Both the position numbers and the translations under genes were made by a program. From assembly GCA_001579985.1 (NCBI GenBank), contig LRSR01008901.1, positions 1 through 64,000 on the forward strand: a stretch of 64,000 bases of DNA, in the 5' to 3' direction. Shown piece by piece: positions 1-12,800 of this stretch. Numbering within the stretch: position 1 is the stretch's first letter; every line of letters starts with the position of its first letter. The notes beneath the pieces are model-generated. The model made no database searches. It had not been told where the DNA came from and worked only from the letters and a program-made list of their open reading frames with translations. The DNA is from Hypsibius dujardini (lineage: Eukaryota > Tardigrada > Eutardigrada > Parachela > Hypsibiidae).

Positions 1-372
1 TATACTTTATACTTATACTTATGCCTATGACTATTATCCCCCACCTATCCCCACTTCCCATATACTTATACTTTATACTTATACTTTATACTTATACTTA
101 TGCCTATGACTAGTAGCCCCTACTTATCCCCACTTCCCATATACTTATACTTTATACTTATACTTATGCCTATGACTATTATCCCCCACCTATCCCCACT
201 TCCCATATACTTATACTTTATACTTATACTTATGCCTCCGACTAGTATCCCCCACCTATTCCACTTCTCTTATACTTATACTTTATACTTATACTTTATA
301 CTTATACTTATGCCTCCGACTAGTATCCCCCACCTATTCCACTTCTCTTATACTTATACGTATGCCTAATTC
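1..372. repeat. Minisatellite of TATACTTA-rich units
   Basis: About five imperfect units of 52-78 bp. Each has a TATACTTATAC-type microsatellite part and a C-rich part beginning ATGCCTATGACTA or ATGCCTCCGACTA. The unit length varies with the number of TATACTT steps. A long plus-strand reading frame crosses the array, but it follows from the repeat and is not a gene. The array runs off the left edge of the window. The reverse complement of the same simple repeat appears near 14.87-15.40 kb. Confidence 0.9.
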
Positions 373-1518
373 TAATCAGCCCCCATTTATCTCCACGTTC
401 CTTATACTTGTACTGCAATCTAAAAACAAAGACCATTTAAAACTTAGAAAACCTTTCCAGTATTTATTGCCGCACTGGCCACCGTCGTGACATGTACATT
501 TCAATATCGAAAGAAAAAGATATTGAGAGAAATAAACATGTTGCGGAGCTAAAATCCAGAGTTTGATTAGGTGTAGAGACTGATACTGAAATGAAGCGAG
601 ATATCATTGACAGGTCATCGTTTTACTGGTTTTCTCCCGTGAACGATTTAAGGAACTAGAACGACTCCGATCAATCGTGCCAACAATAATACGCCTATAC
701 GACAGTCTTTGTTATGAACTCAGACTTTATTTTTAAGAGCACGAGTTCCTCATGGTCCATATGTATGCTAATCGAGTTAATTGTTGAATCGGTCTGCATG
801 AAAAACTTGATCGAAGCGCCCTCTACTGAGCGAATCAAAACCACTTTGGCTACGCCAACTGAATTTATCGCATACTTATCTATATGTCATCGGTGAGATC
901 TGGTTGAATTTGTTTGGGTTAGGTTTCTAAACGTTTGATACTATGTTATAAACAGTGTGTTGATGTACGGAGACGTTGTAAGGGCCGGATGATAGAAGCT
1001 TCAACCTATTTTATCGTTATCCAGTACAGTATGTTATTTCTGTTGCACTTATGAAACTAAAAATACGCCTTCTTCTAAGGTAAGCAGATGTGAATATCGC
1101 ATCTTATCATAGTTCTTCAAAAAATGTTTTACGGAGTAGAATAGTCCATTAAAGGTCTACATATGCCAAGTAATTAAATAATATCTTGAATTTTCAACTT
1201 ATTTACAGGTAAACCCAGTTCCAGCAACTGTACTTTCAAATAAAATGTCGGGCCGGGTTCCACTATCTGAACGAAGTTTGTTTTAGTGAACTTCGCGTTG
1301 CGTTGGATGCAAGCGAGACTTTGCAGTAACAATAATGAAGAGTACCGTAATTTACTATCATCCTCAGCCCCCATTTTGATAATTCCCAAAAGCGTAAACG
1401 AAGAGGTTTGTAGCATAACAGTAACATAACAGCATGTAATACTCATGTTCAATACCCCAAAAATTAAGAGGAAAAAAAGAAAGAACTACAAGGTGGGGTT
1501 CTTGGCGTTAAATCATTT
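373..1518. other. Unassigned flank downstream of the ATPase gene
   Basis: No gene recognised. A 92-codon minus-strand frame (1174-1452) and a 60-codon plus-strand frame (714-896) are open but have no recognisable family and no convincing splice context. This stretch would contain the 3' flank, and possibly one end, of a mobile unit carrying the neighbouring gene pair; I found no terminal repeat in it by eye. Confidence 0.5.
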
Positions 1519-4500
1519 TCAGACAACCTTAACATCATGACTATGAGCACAGATGACAAAATACGGACTTTCCGGCTCGTGGTAATCCACCGCTGTCTGT
1601 CGCTGTTTCCACTGCTCCGATGTCATCGACTTCAAGCAACACCCTTCACAAATCCAGCGATGACAGATCTCATTCAGCGAACAAGGTGCAAGACCACCAG
1701 ATCGACCACCACAGATGCCACATAAACGAGTCTTGTTTTTGGTCGCCCTTGTTGCGCTTCGGTTTCGGCGTTTTTTGCCGCGATGACCGCCACCTCCGTC
1801 TATCACCTACAAAATATAACCTTATAAAAAACATGACAAGGCATAAAGCAGTAGCTAGACGATATTAGTTTACCATCGACCCATCACGCTTCTCATCTGG
1901 CAAAACGTGGGTGGTACTTAATTTTATGGGTGTGATTGCAGTAGGACGCTGCAATTACAGAATCACTGTTTTAGTTGATAAAATAGCGAGGTAAACAGTG
2001 CATTTTCCGGTTACACACCTGGCTGCTCATAGACCCGACTTGAGTCTCGACAACGACCACGGCCAACGGCTTGGGTGAGACATTGCGGGAGGGGGAAATG
2101 TGCGGTGAAGAACTGCTGCCACCAGCACCATCATCAATGTTCCAGACCTAGGTGGCAAAAAACTAGATAGCTGCAATGGTTGAGCCTTAAGCAAATACTC
2201 GGTGTCGACCGCACTTGCCTGGTGCTGCTGAGATGACATCGTCATCCAGGCCTTTCGCGCGACGGATTGCAACATTTCTTGCGTGATGATGTCTTCGTTC
2301 ACACCCATGTCGATTAACCGGAGTTTGGCATCGAAGATTCCCTGTATGGTAAACCAGTTCGCGAAGCTGGATGTCGTGGAGTGCTGTTGAGGTGCGGTGT
2401 GAGAAGCAGCCGAGGAGACGCGGGGTGCATCGAATCTTGACATAACGGGACGATTTTCAACGATCAATTCATGTGTTCCTTCTGCGAATACTTCGACTGT
2501 CCCCTTTTGTTCAATGGCATGGATACCTGCCTATGTGGTGCGAGGGAAAGAATCAATTAATTACAAGTGTAACGGCAGCGTTTGCAATAAAAATCAAACA
2601 GCATGCTCAATTGTTCTTTGAGTTTTTAGTTTTAAGCAAAACAAATTGAGTGAATTCATCGGGGATACAAGTGTTAGTGCGCACCCGTACTATGTGACTA
2701 TTTCAAAAAAATGGTGAAACTGTTTTGAAAGTATTAACTGAAATCATTCCTATATCATTCACAATAATTTAAAAATGTCACTTACAGCGATACAGGCATC
2801 ATCAGCTTCATCATGATGCGTCTGCGTCTCGCACTGGGCGGCTTCCATAGTCAACTCCTGTGAAAGACAACTAAAGGGGGACGGGATATGGCTACTGACC
2901 GAAATTGACAGAACCAGTGGGGACTAATTGGAAGTCCGGGCACTGCTTCCCCCCTCCTCACGATCAAAGTGAAAAATAAGGCTCTTTACAAGTTAAAACT
3001 TGAACACCCGCGCCGCGATTAGCAAACTTTTGCTGCACCCCCCCCCGCCCGCCCCGGTCAATCTCAGTCTGCTCTACCTCAGCCTGCTTCTTACATCTAT
3101 ACGACCTCTCAAACAGCTAAATCGATTTCGATTACTAAGGTATTCTCCCGCCCTTAATGACGGAAAGAAATATTTTTACGGAAAACAGAATAAGTGTACC
3201 TTTTTCTTCCAGGCTGTTTGCTTAGACCAGTAGTCTGCAGCCACGGTCTTAACTGTCTCTTCGGAGTCGGGCAGATCGGATGACCGAAGTTTCTCCGCAA
3301 AATGTGTCCTCCCTGTGACCTTGAACCAAGTTTTGAAGCTCAATTCCGATACCGCAAGGCTAGCGCCGGATGCATTGGCAAAAGAAAGGGCTTTTGCCGT
3401 TGCAATCATATTTGGAGCGCGCTGCTCAGCCGGAACTGTGGACAACACTTCACTTTCCAGCTGCTCGTCACTGCTATCCAGGGCACTGACGGACTCTTCG
3501 CGGCTTTCTGAGTCCGAAAAGCAGGGAGAGGGCCTTTCGTGCGGCAGCGGTCCAATCGGTGCCGTAGTCGGTAGCTTTTGAAATCTCCTCTGTAATTATA
3601 CACTCAATACAGAAACATGTCAGTCTTCAGAGACTGCAACCGGAATGATAAATTTAAGTGGCAAGTGTGTCGTTTAGTTACAAATCCGAATGCGGGGAGA
3701 TGTTACTCTTACTAACTTAATTTGAGAGTTACTCAAATTAGTCTACTTCAAAGGGCACATACCCATCGCATTTAGCCGGGCACGTATTGCTCGTTCCATC
3801 TGATCGACGTAGAACACCAGGGCGTTCGCTTTTTTTTGGCCTTTCGAGTTCACATGTTTCGGGATGCGAAGGTTTACCAGCTGGGAAGTGGAAGCTCCGC
3901 AATCAGGATTGTTGCTCAGATAGGAGAGGATTGTCTGCTTATTTCTGGTGAAGGGGAAGTCCGGAAGGTCTCGAAATGCTCCTGCTCGAACAGCGAAGCA
4001 CTGCTTCCCGCCAAGCGAGACAGTCCAGCGGATCCATTCGTACCACTGAAAGAACATATTTATCGCAGTTATTTACCCGCTCATGTTTACATGGACAACA
4101 ATACTCCAACAAAGTAAAGCGGAATTAGAGATAGCAAAAGCTAAAACTGTAAAATTAATCAGTTTTTTTAATAAAATAAGTCCAAGCAAATCATGCTGTA
4201 AACGGAGGTTGCTTAGTTTAGTTTGTCTAAGGCTACCACTGTAGCTTTAATGCAGTCGAAACAAATTGATATAAGGTACGTTTTCCGCTTAAATCATTGA
4301 TGACTGTATCATGTGATTTGTTTTGTGAGAAGTAAGGAGAACTCAATAATTAGTCATCAAAAGCTAGTTCAGTCCTACTCCAGTTATTTAAAAAAATTGG
4401 TTATGTATAGTTTCACCATTAGTAAGTAAGTGAAACACCTCGTAAAACTGACCGCTGTAGTTGGGTTTTCCAACACGAATTGAATAATGCTCTCCACAAA

Positions 4501-7500
4501 CCCATCCACCTCGAAAACCACGGCTGAACTCACGGCAACTGCAACTGTTGGAACTGATCGGCTGACCTTGCCACTCTGGTACTTCAGCGCGGACGGAAAG
4601 GCAACTTGCGTTTGATGTTCAACGACAGCGGGGTAGAAATCGAAATCTGGGCAGAGGATGTGCGAAACCTGCGCAAAAAATGAACAGTTTTATAAATTAT
4701 AACGAATCAGTTTCGAATGCATGCAAATCAGTAAAGCAAAGGTAAACACTCACATGCTCAGCCAACGCATAAAATATACCCAGGTTGGTACACATGCGAT
4801 CGAGTCCCGTGTCGTTTAATGTGGTCTCTTTCAGGTGCTTCTTAATGGTTGTTTCGTTGTTTTTTATGGAAACCTTGATGGAGTCTTCATCGATGTAAAG
4901 CAACTGCGGTAAATAGAATGACAAACACTGTGCTCGTTTATAGGCGTGATCTTCATCAGCCGGAAACGGGATTTTGTCCGGAATCTCGAAAACAATGACG
5001 CGGCTTCTGATGCGTACATCCCTGCGGAAGAGGAATAATCAGTTCCAGTCATACCAGCTTTTGCTTACCCCTACTCTGCAAGTTACTTGTTTGCTTGCGT
5101 CAGAGGCGGAACGAATCTTTTGCGGGGGTGACAATTTGTGCTGAATGAACATAATAACTTTAGTATGAAATTTTGTTTGAACTGAAAACCAAAGAAAGTT
5201 AATGCTAATCTCATGGATCTACTTTAGGGGCAGCTATAATACTAGTTTTGGTTCATTTGGATGGTGAACAAAAAAAGAAGAATGTATCCCCCATATCAGT
5301 CCTTAAACCAATAAAATAACTGAAAGTGTCCCTCGCCCGTCTAGCTGATGAAGAAGTGATCACCCCTGCCCTTACCAGCTCTCTTCGCGGCGCTGCAAGT
5401 TCATCCAATCTTCATTTATGCACATAATGGGTGCGATTCCAGGAGTGTAAGTCATGCTGCCGACCGCCCGACGGTTCGCGTCGAAGGCATGTTGGAAAAG
5501 CTCCCCGTACTGCTTGCAGTTGGCATTCGGTGGGTCGCTAACGGTGATGGGAACAAAGGTAACCAGAGTTTTCTTTCCATATTCGTGCTCTGACATGTGG
5601 TTGTAGCTGAAGGCTTTCCCGTCGTGCTTGTCGGTGCCAGCAATGGTCACTGCAATCTCCGCGAGTCCAGTTTTGCCGGTACCGCCAGGTCCGGCGAGAA
5701 TAACGGAACCGAATTTCTTCTGAAGTTTGTGGATGAGGAAATGAGGCTTGCAGCTCAGGACAGAGACACCTGCAAGCATCACATTAAGTAAAAATAATCT
5801 AAGGAAAGTCAAGGGAAATTTGCCTCACAAGGTCACCATCACAACTGTTTGAATATTTCATACGTACATATTTTAATATACGCTGGATTGTTTGTTTATG
5901 ATGAGAAAAGAGCGACGCTTTGTGCCGGTGTTTTATATTCAGTAGCTACATGAATTAAAGAATGAACGTCTGGAGACCTATGGTGATACGCTGGCTTGCC
6001 TGTCTGCGGGATGTCTTCAATGTCTGTGTGTCTAACCGTCCAGTAAATCCAGTAAAACTTTCATCCCATACAAGGGAGTAACAGGTGGACATGCAGGCAT
6101 TTAGGATGGCCGTCCGGCAAACAGATATACAGACATTCAGACACACAGGCAGATGGACAGACTGGGTTTTAGGCGGACAATTGACGTTCCATATTTAAAA
6201 ACGGAATAAAGTCATAATTTAAGTCCATTTTTTCTGTTTTCTCAGCTTTTTTGTGCGGAAAACTCCTAAGGTTAAATTGACTATATACTATGCTCGTGGT
6301 GTAAGGCAAATGCCTTGTCAGAAAGTTCCAACCCTTTTGTGCGCAGTTTTTATGCTTGAAAGCGATTAATTTATAAGACATTTATATATTTACAAGATCT
6401 TCAGTTGGAATATGTATACCCATTTAGGATTATTTTTAACTGTCATCTTAATGAATGAATATTACTTACTACATACTCAGTAAATGAACCTATAATTATT
6501 ACAATCAACTAAAAAATACCTTGGATCGGATACTTCCATTCCCTAAAAATCAACGATTCTCCACATACCCCAAAGGCCAAGCAAGGTGACAAAGTGAATG
6601 TCGCCGATGAAGCTGCGGATGAACTCCGGGAAGTTATCGGTAGGTTGATTCAGACACAATGTAACCATAGGTAGGTTCGGAACGGACGTCAACTCGCAAA
6701 ATCCTGCCTCGGGAAGATCAACCATCTTGAATGAGCGCTTTTCCGGGCAATAAACAAAAGCAACAGCAGGGTTCCAAATGTAGACCTCGTCCTCCTGACT
6801 GCAATATTCCTGCTGCAGTCCAATCCGCTTCCAGTATCGCCTAATTAACTCCGGATTATTGTTCACCCGTCTGTAAAATGTTACCTTTAAACATGTGTTC
6901 CTGCCTAACTGGTAAATTCAAGTACAAAATGTACTGTACTGTACATGTAGTGCTACTATATTCACAGTAGCACCATACAGCTGTGTTTGCAACAGCTTCC
7001 GGCTGTAAGTCGGATCACCTTCTTTTGGTGTAAACATAGACCACCCTATTGTATTAGTGAATTCCCACAAACCATGAGCGGCAAAATTGATTGCTTGATT
7101 TTTCCAGCGGCTCAATTGAATATTTTTTCTATTGATCGATTGATTGAGAACGGTACCTCCTCAACCTGTTACTCCACTGAAAGTCAGGGCTCCTTCAGAG
7201 GAATGACGTTGTGGTCGTGCCGGTCCATCACTTTTCGGGACCAATCCTCACCGTAGCCGAAATAACCGCCGATTTCTCGATGGGTCTTCCCTCCACCGTG
7301 CATCAAAAAAATTGCCCTGACTTTCCGTGGAGTAACAGGTTGAGGAGGTGCCGTTCTCAATCAATCGATCAATAGAAAAAATATTCAATTGAGCCGTTGG
7401 AAAAATCAAGCAATCAATTTTGCCGCTTATGGTTTGTGGGAATTCACTAATACAATAGGGTGGTCTATGTTTACACCAAAAGAGGTGGTCCGATTTACAG

Positions 7501-9136
7501 CCGGAAGCTGTTGCAAACACAGCTGTAGTATATATATACAGTAGCTACATTATGGTAACAAATTACGACCACCTTACTATGGCTACTATATTAATATTTC
7601 TTATCTGTTGTTTATCATTGGTACAAACTGAAAAGGAAAAGGAAACGTACCCCTCAAAATCAGCAAGCTCGAACGCAATAAACTCCGTCCATAGATCTTG
7701 ATCCTTGGAAGTGATTGATATGATGGCACCGTCATCGCCGGACATGGCCCTGACGCCTTGATAAGACGACTTCTTGAGCTCACAACCCACTTTCACGAGG
7801 AAAAAGCTGAAACGAAACACTCAACATGGTAAGAACCAATGGATTTCTTGTGGTACACACTTGCTTTTAATGCATATGTGCCTAAGTTAAAGCCACCTTT
7901 AAGCTTTGACCCAGTGGAATAGGAGGGTCCGAGTTTGAGCCAATTTCAGCCAACGTGAGCAGCTGTTTTCGATCGATTAATTGATTGAGCAAATTTATCT
8001 TTTGATAAATCGGTTCTTGGTTGATATCTTGAGTGTTTTTCGATCGCGAATTCATCAATGAAGTGAATACTCAGAATGTCTTGATAGCTTAAATTGATTT
8101 TGGTTGTTTTTTTAACTCAAATTCCCGGTTAGATTTTGGATATTAATTTTTTTTTCGGTTTTACTTTGTTCCGTCCTCCGATGGTTGGGGAACTTCAATT
8201 GACAATCAATCAATCGTTGAAAAGCAGCAGCACGCGTTAGCTGGAACTGGCTTGAATGCGGACCCTTCTATTTTGCTGGGCTAAAGCTTAGAGGATAGCT
8301 TTACTTTAGAGTAAAGATCGGTAATCATTTAGATCTGTTACATACTGAAAGGTGTTCGATATATTTATTGTACGAACTGAGTCAGTGCAGTTAGAACTAC
8401 GAAATTTCATTGCAACTGCTTGATGACATAAAAGAGCCTACACTTACCATTTTTTCTTTTCCTCACCACTCTTCCATGCAAAACTAACAACCAGCCCCAT
8501 CGATGTGTTCTTCGGTTTAACAGCACTCTTGAATGGGCTACTGACGGCTCGTTTAGGCCCGTCGTCCCCGGACTGGCTGGTGTGGACATTGACGGAATCC
8601 ACCACTCGGTACTCAAACGACAGGATGCCAATCATGAAGTCGGTCTTGGTTCGGTGACGTCCGCGGGTCGGTGTGTAGTAGGTGCGCAGCTCGTTGAGAT
8701 CTTTTTCAAATGTAAACCGCGTCTGCAAAAAAACGCAATTTGATTAGCGGCGCAGTAGTGGCAGCCCGTTCATGGGTATTTTGCTTACCGTGGCTGCCTC
8801 TGATGCGTTCGACCCATCGAGGTCTGTCACGGTTGACGGATCCGGGAGCAGTTGTGCCATCTGAAAGCACACAATAATATTGTCTGCAAAATCGTTATTT
8901 TCTAATAACTATCTATTTTGGGACTAAGTTACATCTCAAATCGCTTATTTTAGGCGTACGTAGAAGTCTCATGCGCTTGCGTGAAAACTCTTTGGACAAT
9001 AATGCGGTCAAACTTCCCGGGGAAATCCTCAATAACTTACCGGGGGAAGAGTGAAGTGTTGCCCAACGACACCATAAGCTCCTCGGTTCGAAGTAGATCG
9101 AAGGCCTGAAGCAGAAGTCGAACTGCCCCTCGGCAT
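1519..9136 (-). CDS. P-loop ATPase (SF3/DUF927-like) with C-terminal Cys/His cluster, 14 exons
   Basis: Exons, in order of transcription: 9136-9041, 8860-8789, 8722-8448, 7806-7651, 6870-6569, 5769-5376, 5021-4754, 4668-4453, 4045-3763, 3507-3200, 2857-2786, 2530 to about 2199-2210, about 2147 to 2019, 1806-1519. Phases agree throughout except that the intron near 2.15-2.20 kb has more than one possible splice choice. The product is about 1,060 aa. Near residues 324-333 is a Walker A motif, AGPGGTGKT. A Walker B-like strand follows (VPITVSDPPN), then a sensor-like MCINEDW and an arginine-rich RIRSRVIVFE strand, the order seen in SF3 and DUF927-type helicases. A Ser/Glu-rich linker starts exon 10. 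The last exon has CGICGG, CHRWICEGCC and ICAHSHD, a PHD/ADD-like zinc-binding pattern. The gene starts 755 bp from the divergent transposase gene, so a role in transposition is inferred. Family assignment is from motifs only. Confidence 0.8.
5940..6165. repeat. Degenerate CAGA/CTGT-type low-complexity tract in ATPase intron
   Basis: This part of the intron between ATPase exons 5 and 6 is rich in degenerate CTGTCTG steps on one side and CAGACA steps on the other, so the two halves can pair. No coding signal. Confidence 0.5.
6978..7525. mobile_element. Fold-back MITE with about 230-bp inverted arms and TA target site
   Basis: The left arm begins CAGCTGTGTTTGCAACAGCT and its inverse ends the element near 7525; the arms match for about 230 bp around a central segment of about 120 bp. 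TA dinucleotides flank both ends (6976-6977 and 7526-7527), which suits a Tc1/mariner-type target duplication. It lies wholly in the intron between exons 4 and 5 of the ATPase gene. The long mirrored reading frames on both strands are products of the palindrome. Confidence 0.85.
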
Positions 9137-9891
9137 GGTTGGGGTTGAAATGATGAATGTTTAGATCTATCTAATTATACCTTTGATTATTTGATGAGAA
9201 AACAAAAACCCATCAACAGATGGGAAAACAGAATAGTAAATTAATTGCACAAGAAAACAAAACAATATACTTGAACTATAAAAGGAGAACGGAAGATACT
9301 TGAGAAGATCGCAGAAAATCTTTCCTTTGTCGTGCTGCGGTGCGGTACGAGACTACACACGTGGCCATAAAATAGTGCTACTCGAGTCAAGCCATCTACG
9401 TCGATTAACGCGCACTGGACGAGCTACTTGGCTTGACTACGGTAGCGATATCTTTTGGCCACTTGCTCAATACCGTACATGTGCCATAGGAAGTGTTCCA
9501 CATGTCCCATCTTTTGGTCTACCTCTATAAGCGTATGAGAGAGCGCTCCAGAGCCTTCCCCTCATACCTGCAAGCGTACTGTACTGTACTGCCGCGTTAG
9601 CTTTGCGCACTTGTAGCGCCGCCCTCGAGCGATTTTCTCCTCTCGCACTCCGTGTGTTATTTGTTTGCCCGGGCAGTATATACTGAAAATGCTGTGTTTG
9701 TTGCGCGAAGCTAACGCGGCAGTACAGTACTAGTGCAAGCGCAACACATTCTTTTGTTGCGATGTCAGCTGATGGCTTGTGTTAATTTCGTCCCAGACAA
9801 TCTTTAAACTTCGTTGAACTGTTCATTTTTCTTTTTATGTGTTAACTCCAATCTTTCAAATACTTTATAACGAATGTGAACGATCTGTTAA
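9137..9891. promoter_or_regulatory. Shared intergenic region between divergent ATPase and transposase genes
   Basis: These 755 bp separate the two start codons and must hold both 5' UTRs and promoters unless a far upstream exon exists. No TATA box can be assigned with confidence. An inverted-repeat element occupies 9577-9733. The plus-strand open frame at 9300-9530 crosses this stretch but has no recognisable family. Confidence 0.5.
9577..9733. mobile_element. 157-bp inverted-repeat element with 8-bp target duplication
   Basis: Inverted ends of about 30 bp contain TACTGTACTGCCGCGTTAGC. The element is bounded by TGCAAGCG at 9569-9576 and again at 9734-9741, a perfect 8-bp direct repeat. An 8-bp duplication is typical of hAT elements and has also been reported for Zisupton-type KDZ elements, so this could be a non-autonomous relative of the flanking transposase gene; that link is inference. 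It contains no gene. Confidence 0.85.
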
Positions 9892-12800
9892 ATGGAGTCA
9901 CCATCGAACGAAGTGGTCTTTATCAACGAACACGGCCTCGATCTTTTTTTTCTAGTTAAAAACCTTTACGAGACATTGCCGTTCCTCAGCAGACCTCAAC
10001 TGCGGAAAGAATTCTTAAAGGTAAATGGAAATTAATTAACTGTGCTCTGCAGAGTTCTACATTGTAAGTTTGCGGTATTAATCAACAACACACCTCATGT
10101 ATGTAGATTGCTCTCGAAGAACATGGGAAGAGCTTGCTAAAAGATGAGAGTCACCTGGATTCCTTGATCAATGCGTGTGCCGCGTTCAAAGGCTTCACAT
10201 TTCAACCTCAACGAGCTCTCATCCTTTTGCCGCCTAATCATGTCGTGTGCCCTCGTGGATGCACATACTCAGCTGGACATGGGGCCAAGCGTGAGCTTGT
10301 AGCAGTCACTCACTCTCCCACTTTTGTACGTATAACTTTCTTGAGCGCATGCCTTACTCATCATTAATCCTGGATTCTTCCTAAATTACATGGAAAATGT
10401 TGATAGGCAAGAGTCTATGAGATCAGTGGTGAGGTTCGTCGGGTTCGCGTCATCAAACGAAGGTGTCGCGGTTGCTGCTGTGTGTTGGAGTACGACATGC
10501 TGCGGTCCGACGAGCGGTTCCAGTTCTACGCTACATCACAACCCTATCTTCGCATTACCCCCAGTTGTTATTTTTCCAGACCATTTTGCGAGCATATCGT
10601 CCGAACTATGTAAGTTGCAGTGCTAATTAATAGTGTAGTAGCAGTCTTAGCAGTAATAGTTATATGAATTACAAGTAATAGTAGCAATAGTAGCAGTATT
10701 TATTGTACGACTAATAGCCGTAGTAGCATTAGTAGTGGCGGTAACAGTAATTTGGTAGCAGTAGTAACAGTAGCAGCAGTAGTAGCAGTTTTTGTAGTAT
10801 TAAGAGCAGTAGTAGATTAATAGTAATAGTATCAGCATTTGCAGTAGAACTAGTAGCGATAGTAGCAGTAGGATCAGTAGTACCAGTAGACTTGTACAAG
10901 TAGTAGTAGTAGCAGCATTTGCAGTAAGGCCAGCGACAGCAAAAGCAGTAGACTAGTAGCGAGAGAAAGAAAATTATTCAATTACGGCATATATGTATTT
11001 TTTGTTTCAGGGCTTACGGTCGTTCTACATTCGAAGTGTTTGCAACATTGTGGATGAAAGCACACAACATTTCAGGTAATAGGAGATGCAAGAATTGAAC
11101 TAGCTGGCTGCAATAAATTCATCACTGGGTTTTTCTTTGTAGTCTTCAGCCGAAGGTGGATATCGACGGCTTTCTATCGACATGAAGTCGAGGCATTCAT
11201 TCGCAGTGAGCCTGGATTACTTGGCGCTACGTTTCCTTCACAGAATGGATTCGATGAGATTCTACCATATATTGAGAGGCTATACATTGCAAAGGGCTTC
11301 CCACATATACCCAGTGCTCGATGCAACGACTACAACTGTCTGTTTTTTTTCGTAATTGATGCCATCTGGGGGATCAATTTTGCTCATTGTGCAGCACCTG
11401 TTCAGGTATGTACCGTTCGCCTTTGAAGTTTACACTAGCATTTGCACGTTCGCAAATATTTTTGTGAACTCGTGTCTAGTAGTTTCCGAGCTCAGACTTA
11501 GTGTTGCCACATTGCGGCGTTCATTAATAGCGCATTCGAGCTTATCCTGCTTTTTGGTTCACCATGTGGCTCGTGTGAGCATTTGTGTGTGCTCTTTTGA
11601 GCGTTCTATGTGACGTTTGCAGTTGCATTATTGGGGTGATGGGCGGGACGTTCGTTTTATAGTTGGTCTTGTTCACTGCTATGGGACTCACTCTGAGGTT
11701 TATTCTGTTGTTTGCATTGGCGTTCGGTGTTACTCGCGTTTCGATGTTGTTTCACATTTGTGTTGAATAAAAGCGCAGGATGATCCTCTTTTACTACATC
11801 GTCTTTTATTTTATAGGTCAGCATTGAAGGGTATCCACACCTTAATCTTCCGCAGATCTGTCCACTTCAGCCGACACACAACTCCATTTACTGTGCGGAT
11901 CATTCCACACTTGCGGCATTGGTCGGTGAGCCGGTCACCAAAGAAAAGCTTTCGGAACTGAGCCGTACTGTTACACCGGCAGAATTGCAGTCCATTCTGA
12001 GCATTCCCGGTATGTATATACAACTATGATGACAGGCATTTCCGGTAGAAATGGGTAAAAGAGTTTGTGGGGCCAGGCTTCAAGGGCATGTAATGCTATA
12101 AGGTCTAAGCGGTGGTTCCGGATAGTGTGACGGTTCCATGTTCGCTTGCAATTAAACAAGGTTTATTGATTGGTAAAATTCATTGCGGTAACCAATATCT
12201 TATTTTAGCGATAGGCTTGCATTAGTTTGATATCTCTATAATGGGCGTATTTGATCGTTAAACTACTTTTCCGCTTTTTTAACCATCGAACTCTTCGTGT
12301 CAAACAATGAAAACTCACACCATACGTACTATCAAACCCGAGCATCATCACTCCACTCACCAAACAGCGTATTTGCATCCTTTGTATCATTGAACCCTCG
12401 CACTATCCAATCACTGTAACACCGAATCCGTCGTACTGCCGTGCCGCTATACCATTCCTGCCACTCAACCGTCGATCAATCGCACAACCAAACCATTCGT
12501 ACCTCCATTTATACCCTTTCAGCAACGAGCCTTCGTACCACTGAATTCTCAGTACCATGAAACTATTGTATCCCTGGCTCTTTAGCACGATCGTAACATT
12601 AAATTCGTTGCACCATCATATCATCGTACCGTCAAACCATATTACCACTAATTCGTCACCACCATAACACCACTATACCCTTTGAACCATTGCACCATCG
12701 TGTCATGCGACTCATAGAGGTCACGCTCACACATATTTTAGCTCTTTGGATCTATGAACCCAATCCTAATCGTTTTTTCATCGGTCGGTTTCTTGCATTG

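Noticed and set aside
100-369. 89-codon open frame with repeated YLYFILILMP units
   Set aside because: It is the translation of the minisatellite; the units vary in length and no start or splice context is convincing.
3406-3603. 65-codon minus-strand frame starting near 3603 as an ATPase exon
   Set aside because: It is out of phase with exon 9; an acceptor with a good pyrimidine tract at 3507 gives the correct phase and the Ser/Glu-rich linker.
6918-7520. Mirrored open frames with shared peptide strings on both strands
   Set aside because: They are the two arms of a fold-back MITE read in opposite directions, inside an intron.
1519-9136. ATPase as a captured viral SF3 helicase
   Set aside because: No capsid, protease or polymerase genes accompany it, and it has 14 exons beside a KDZ transposase; a DNA-transposon or host context fits better, though viral ancestry of the ATPase fold cannot be excluded.
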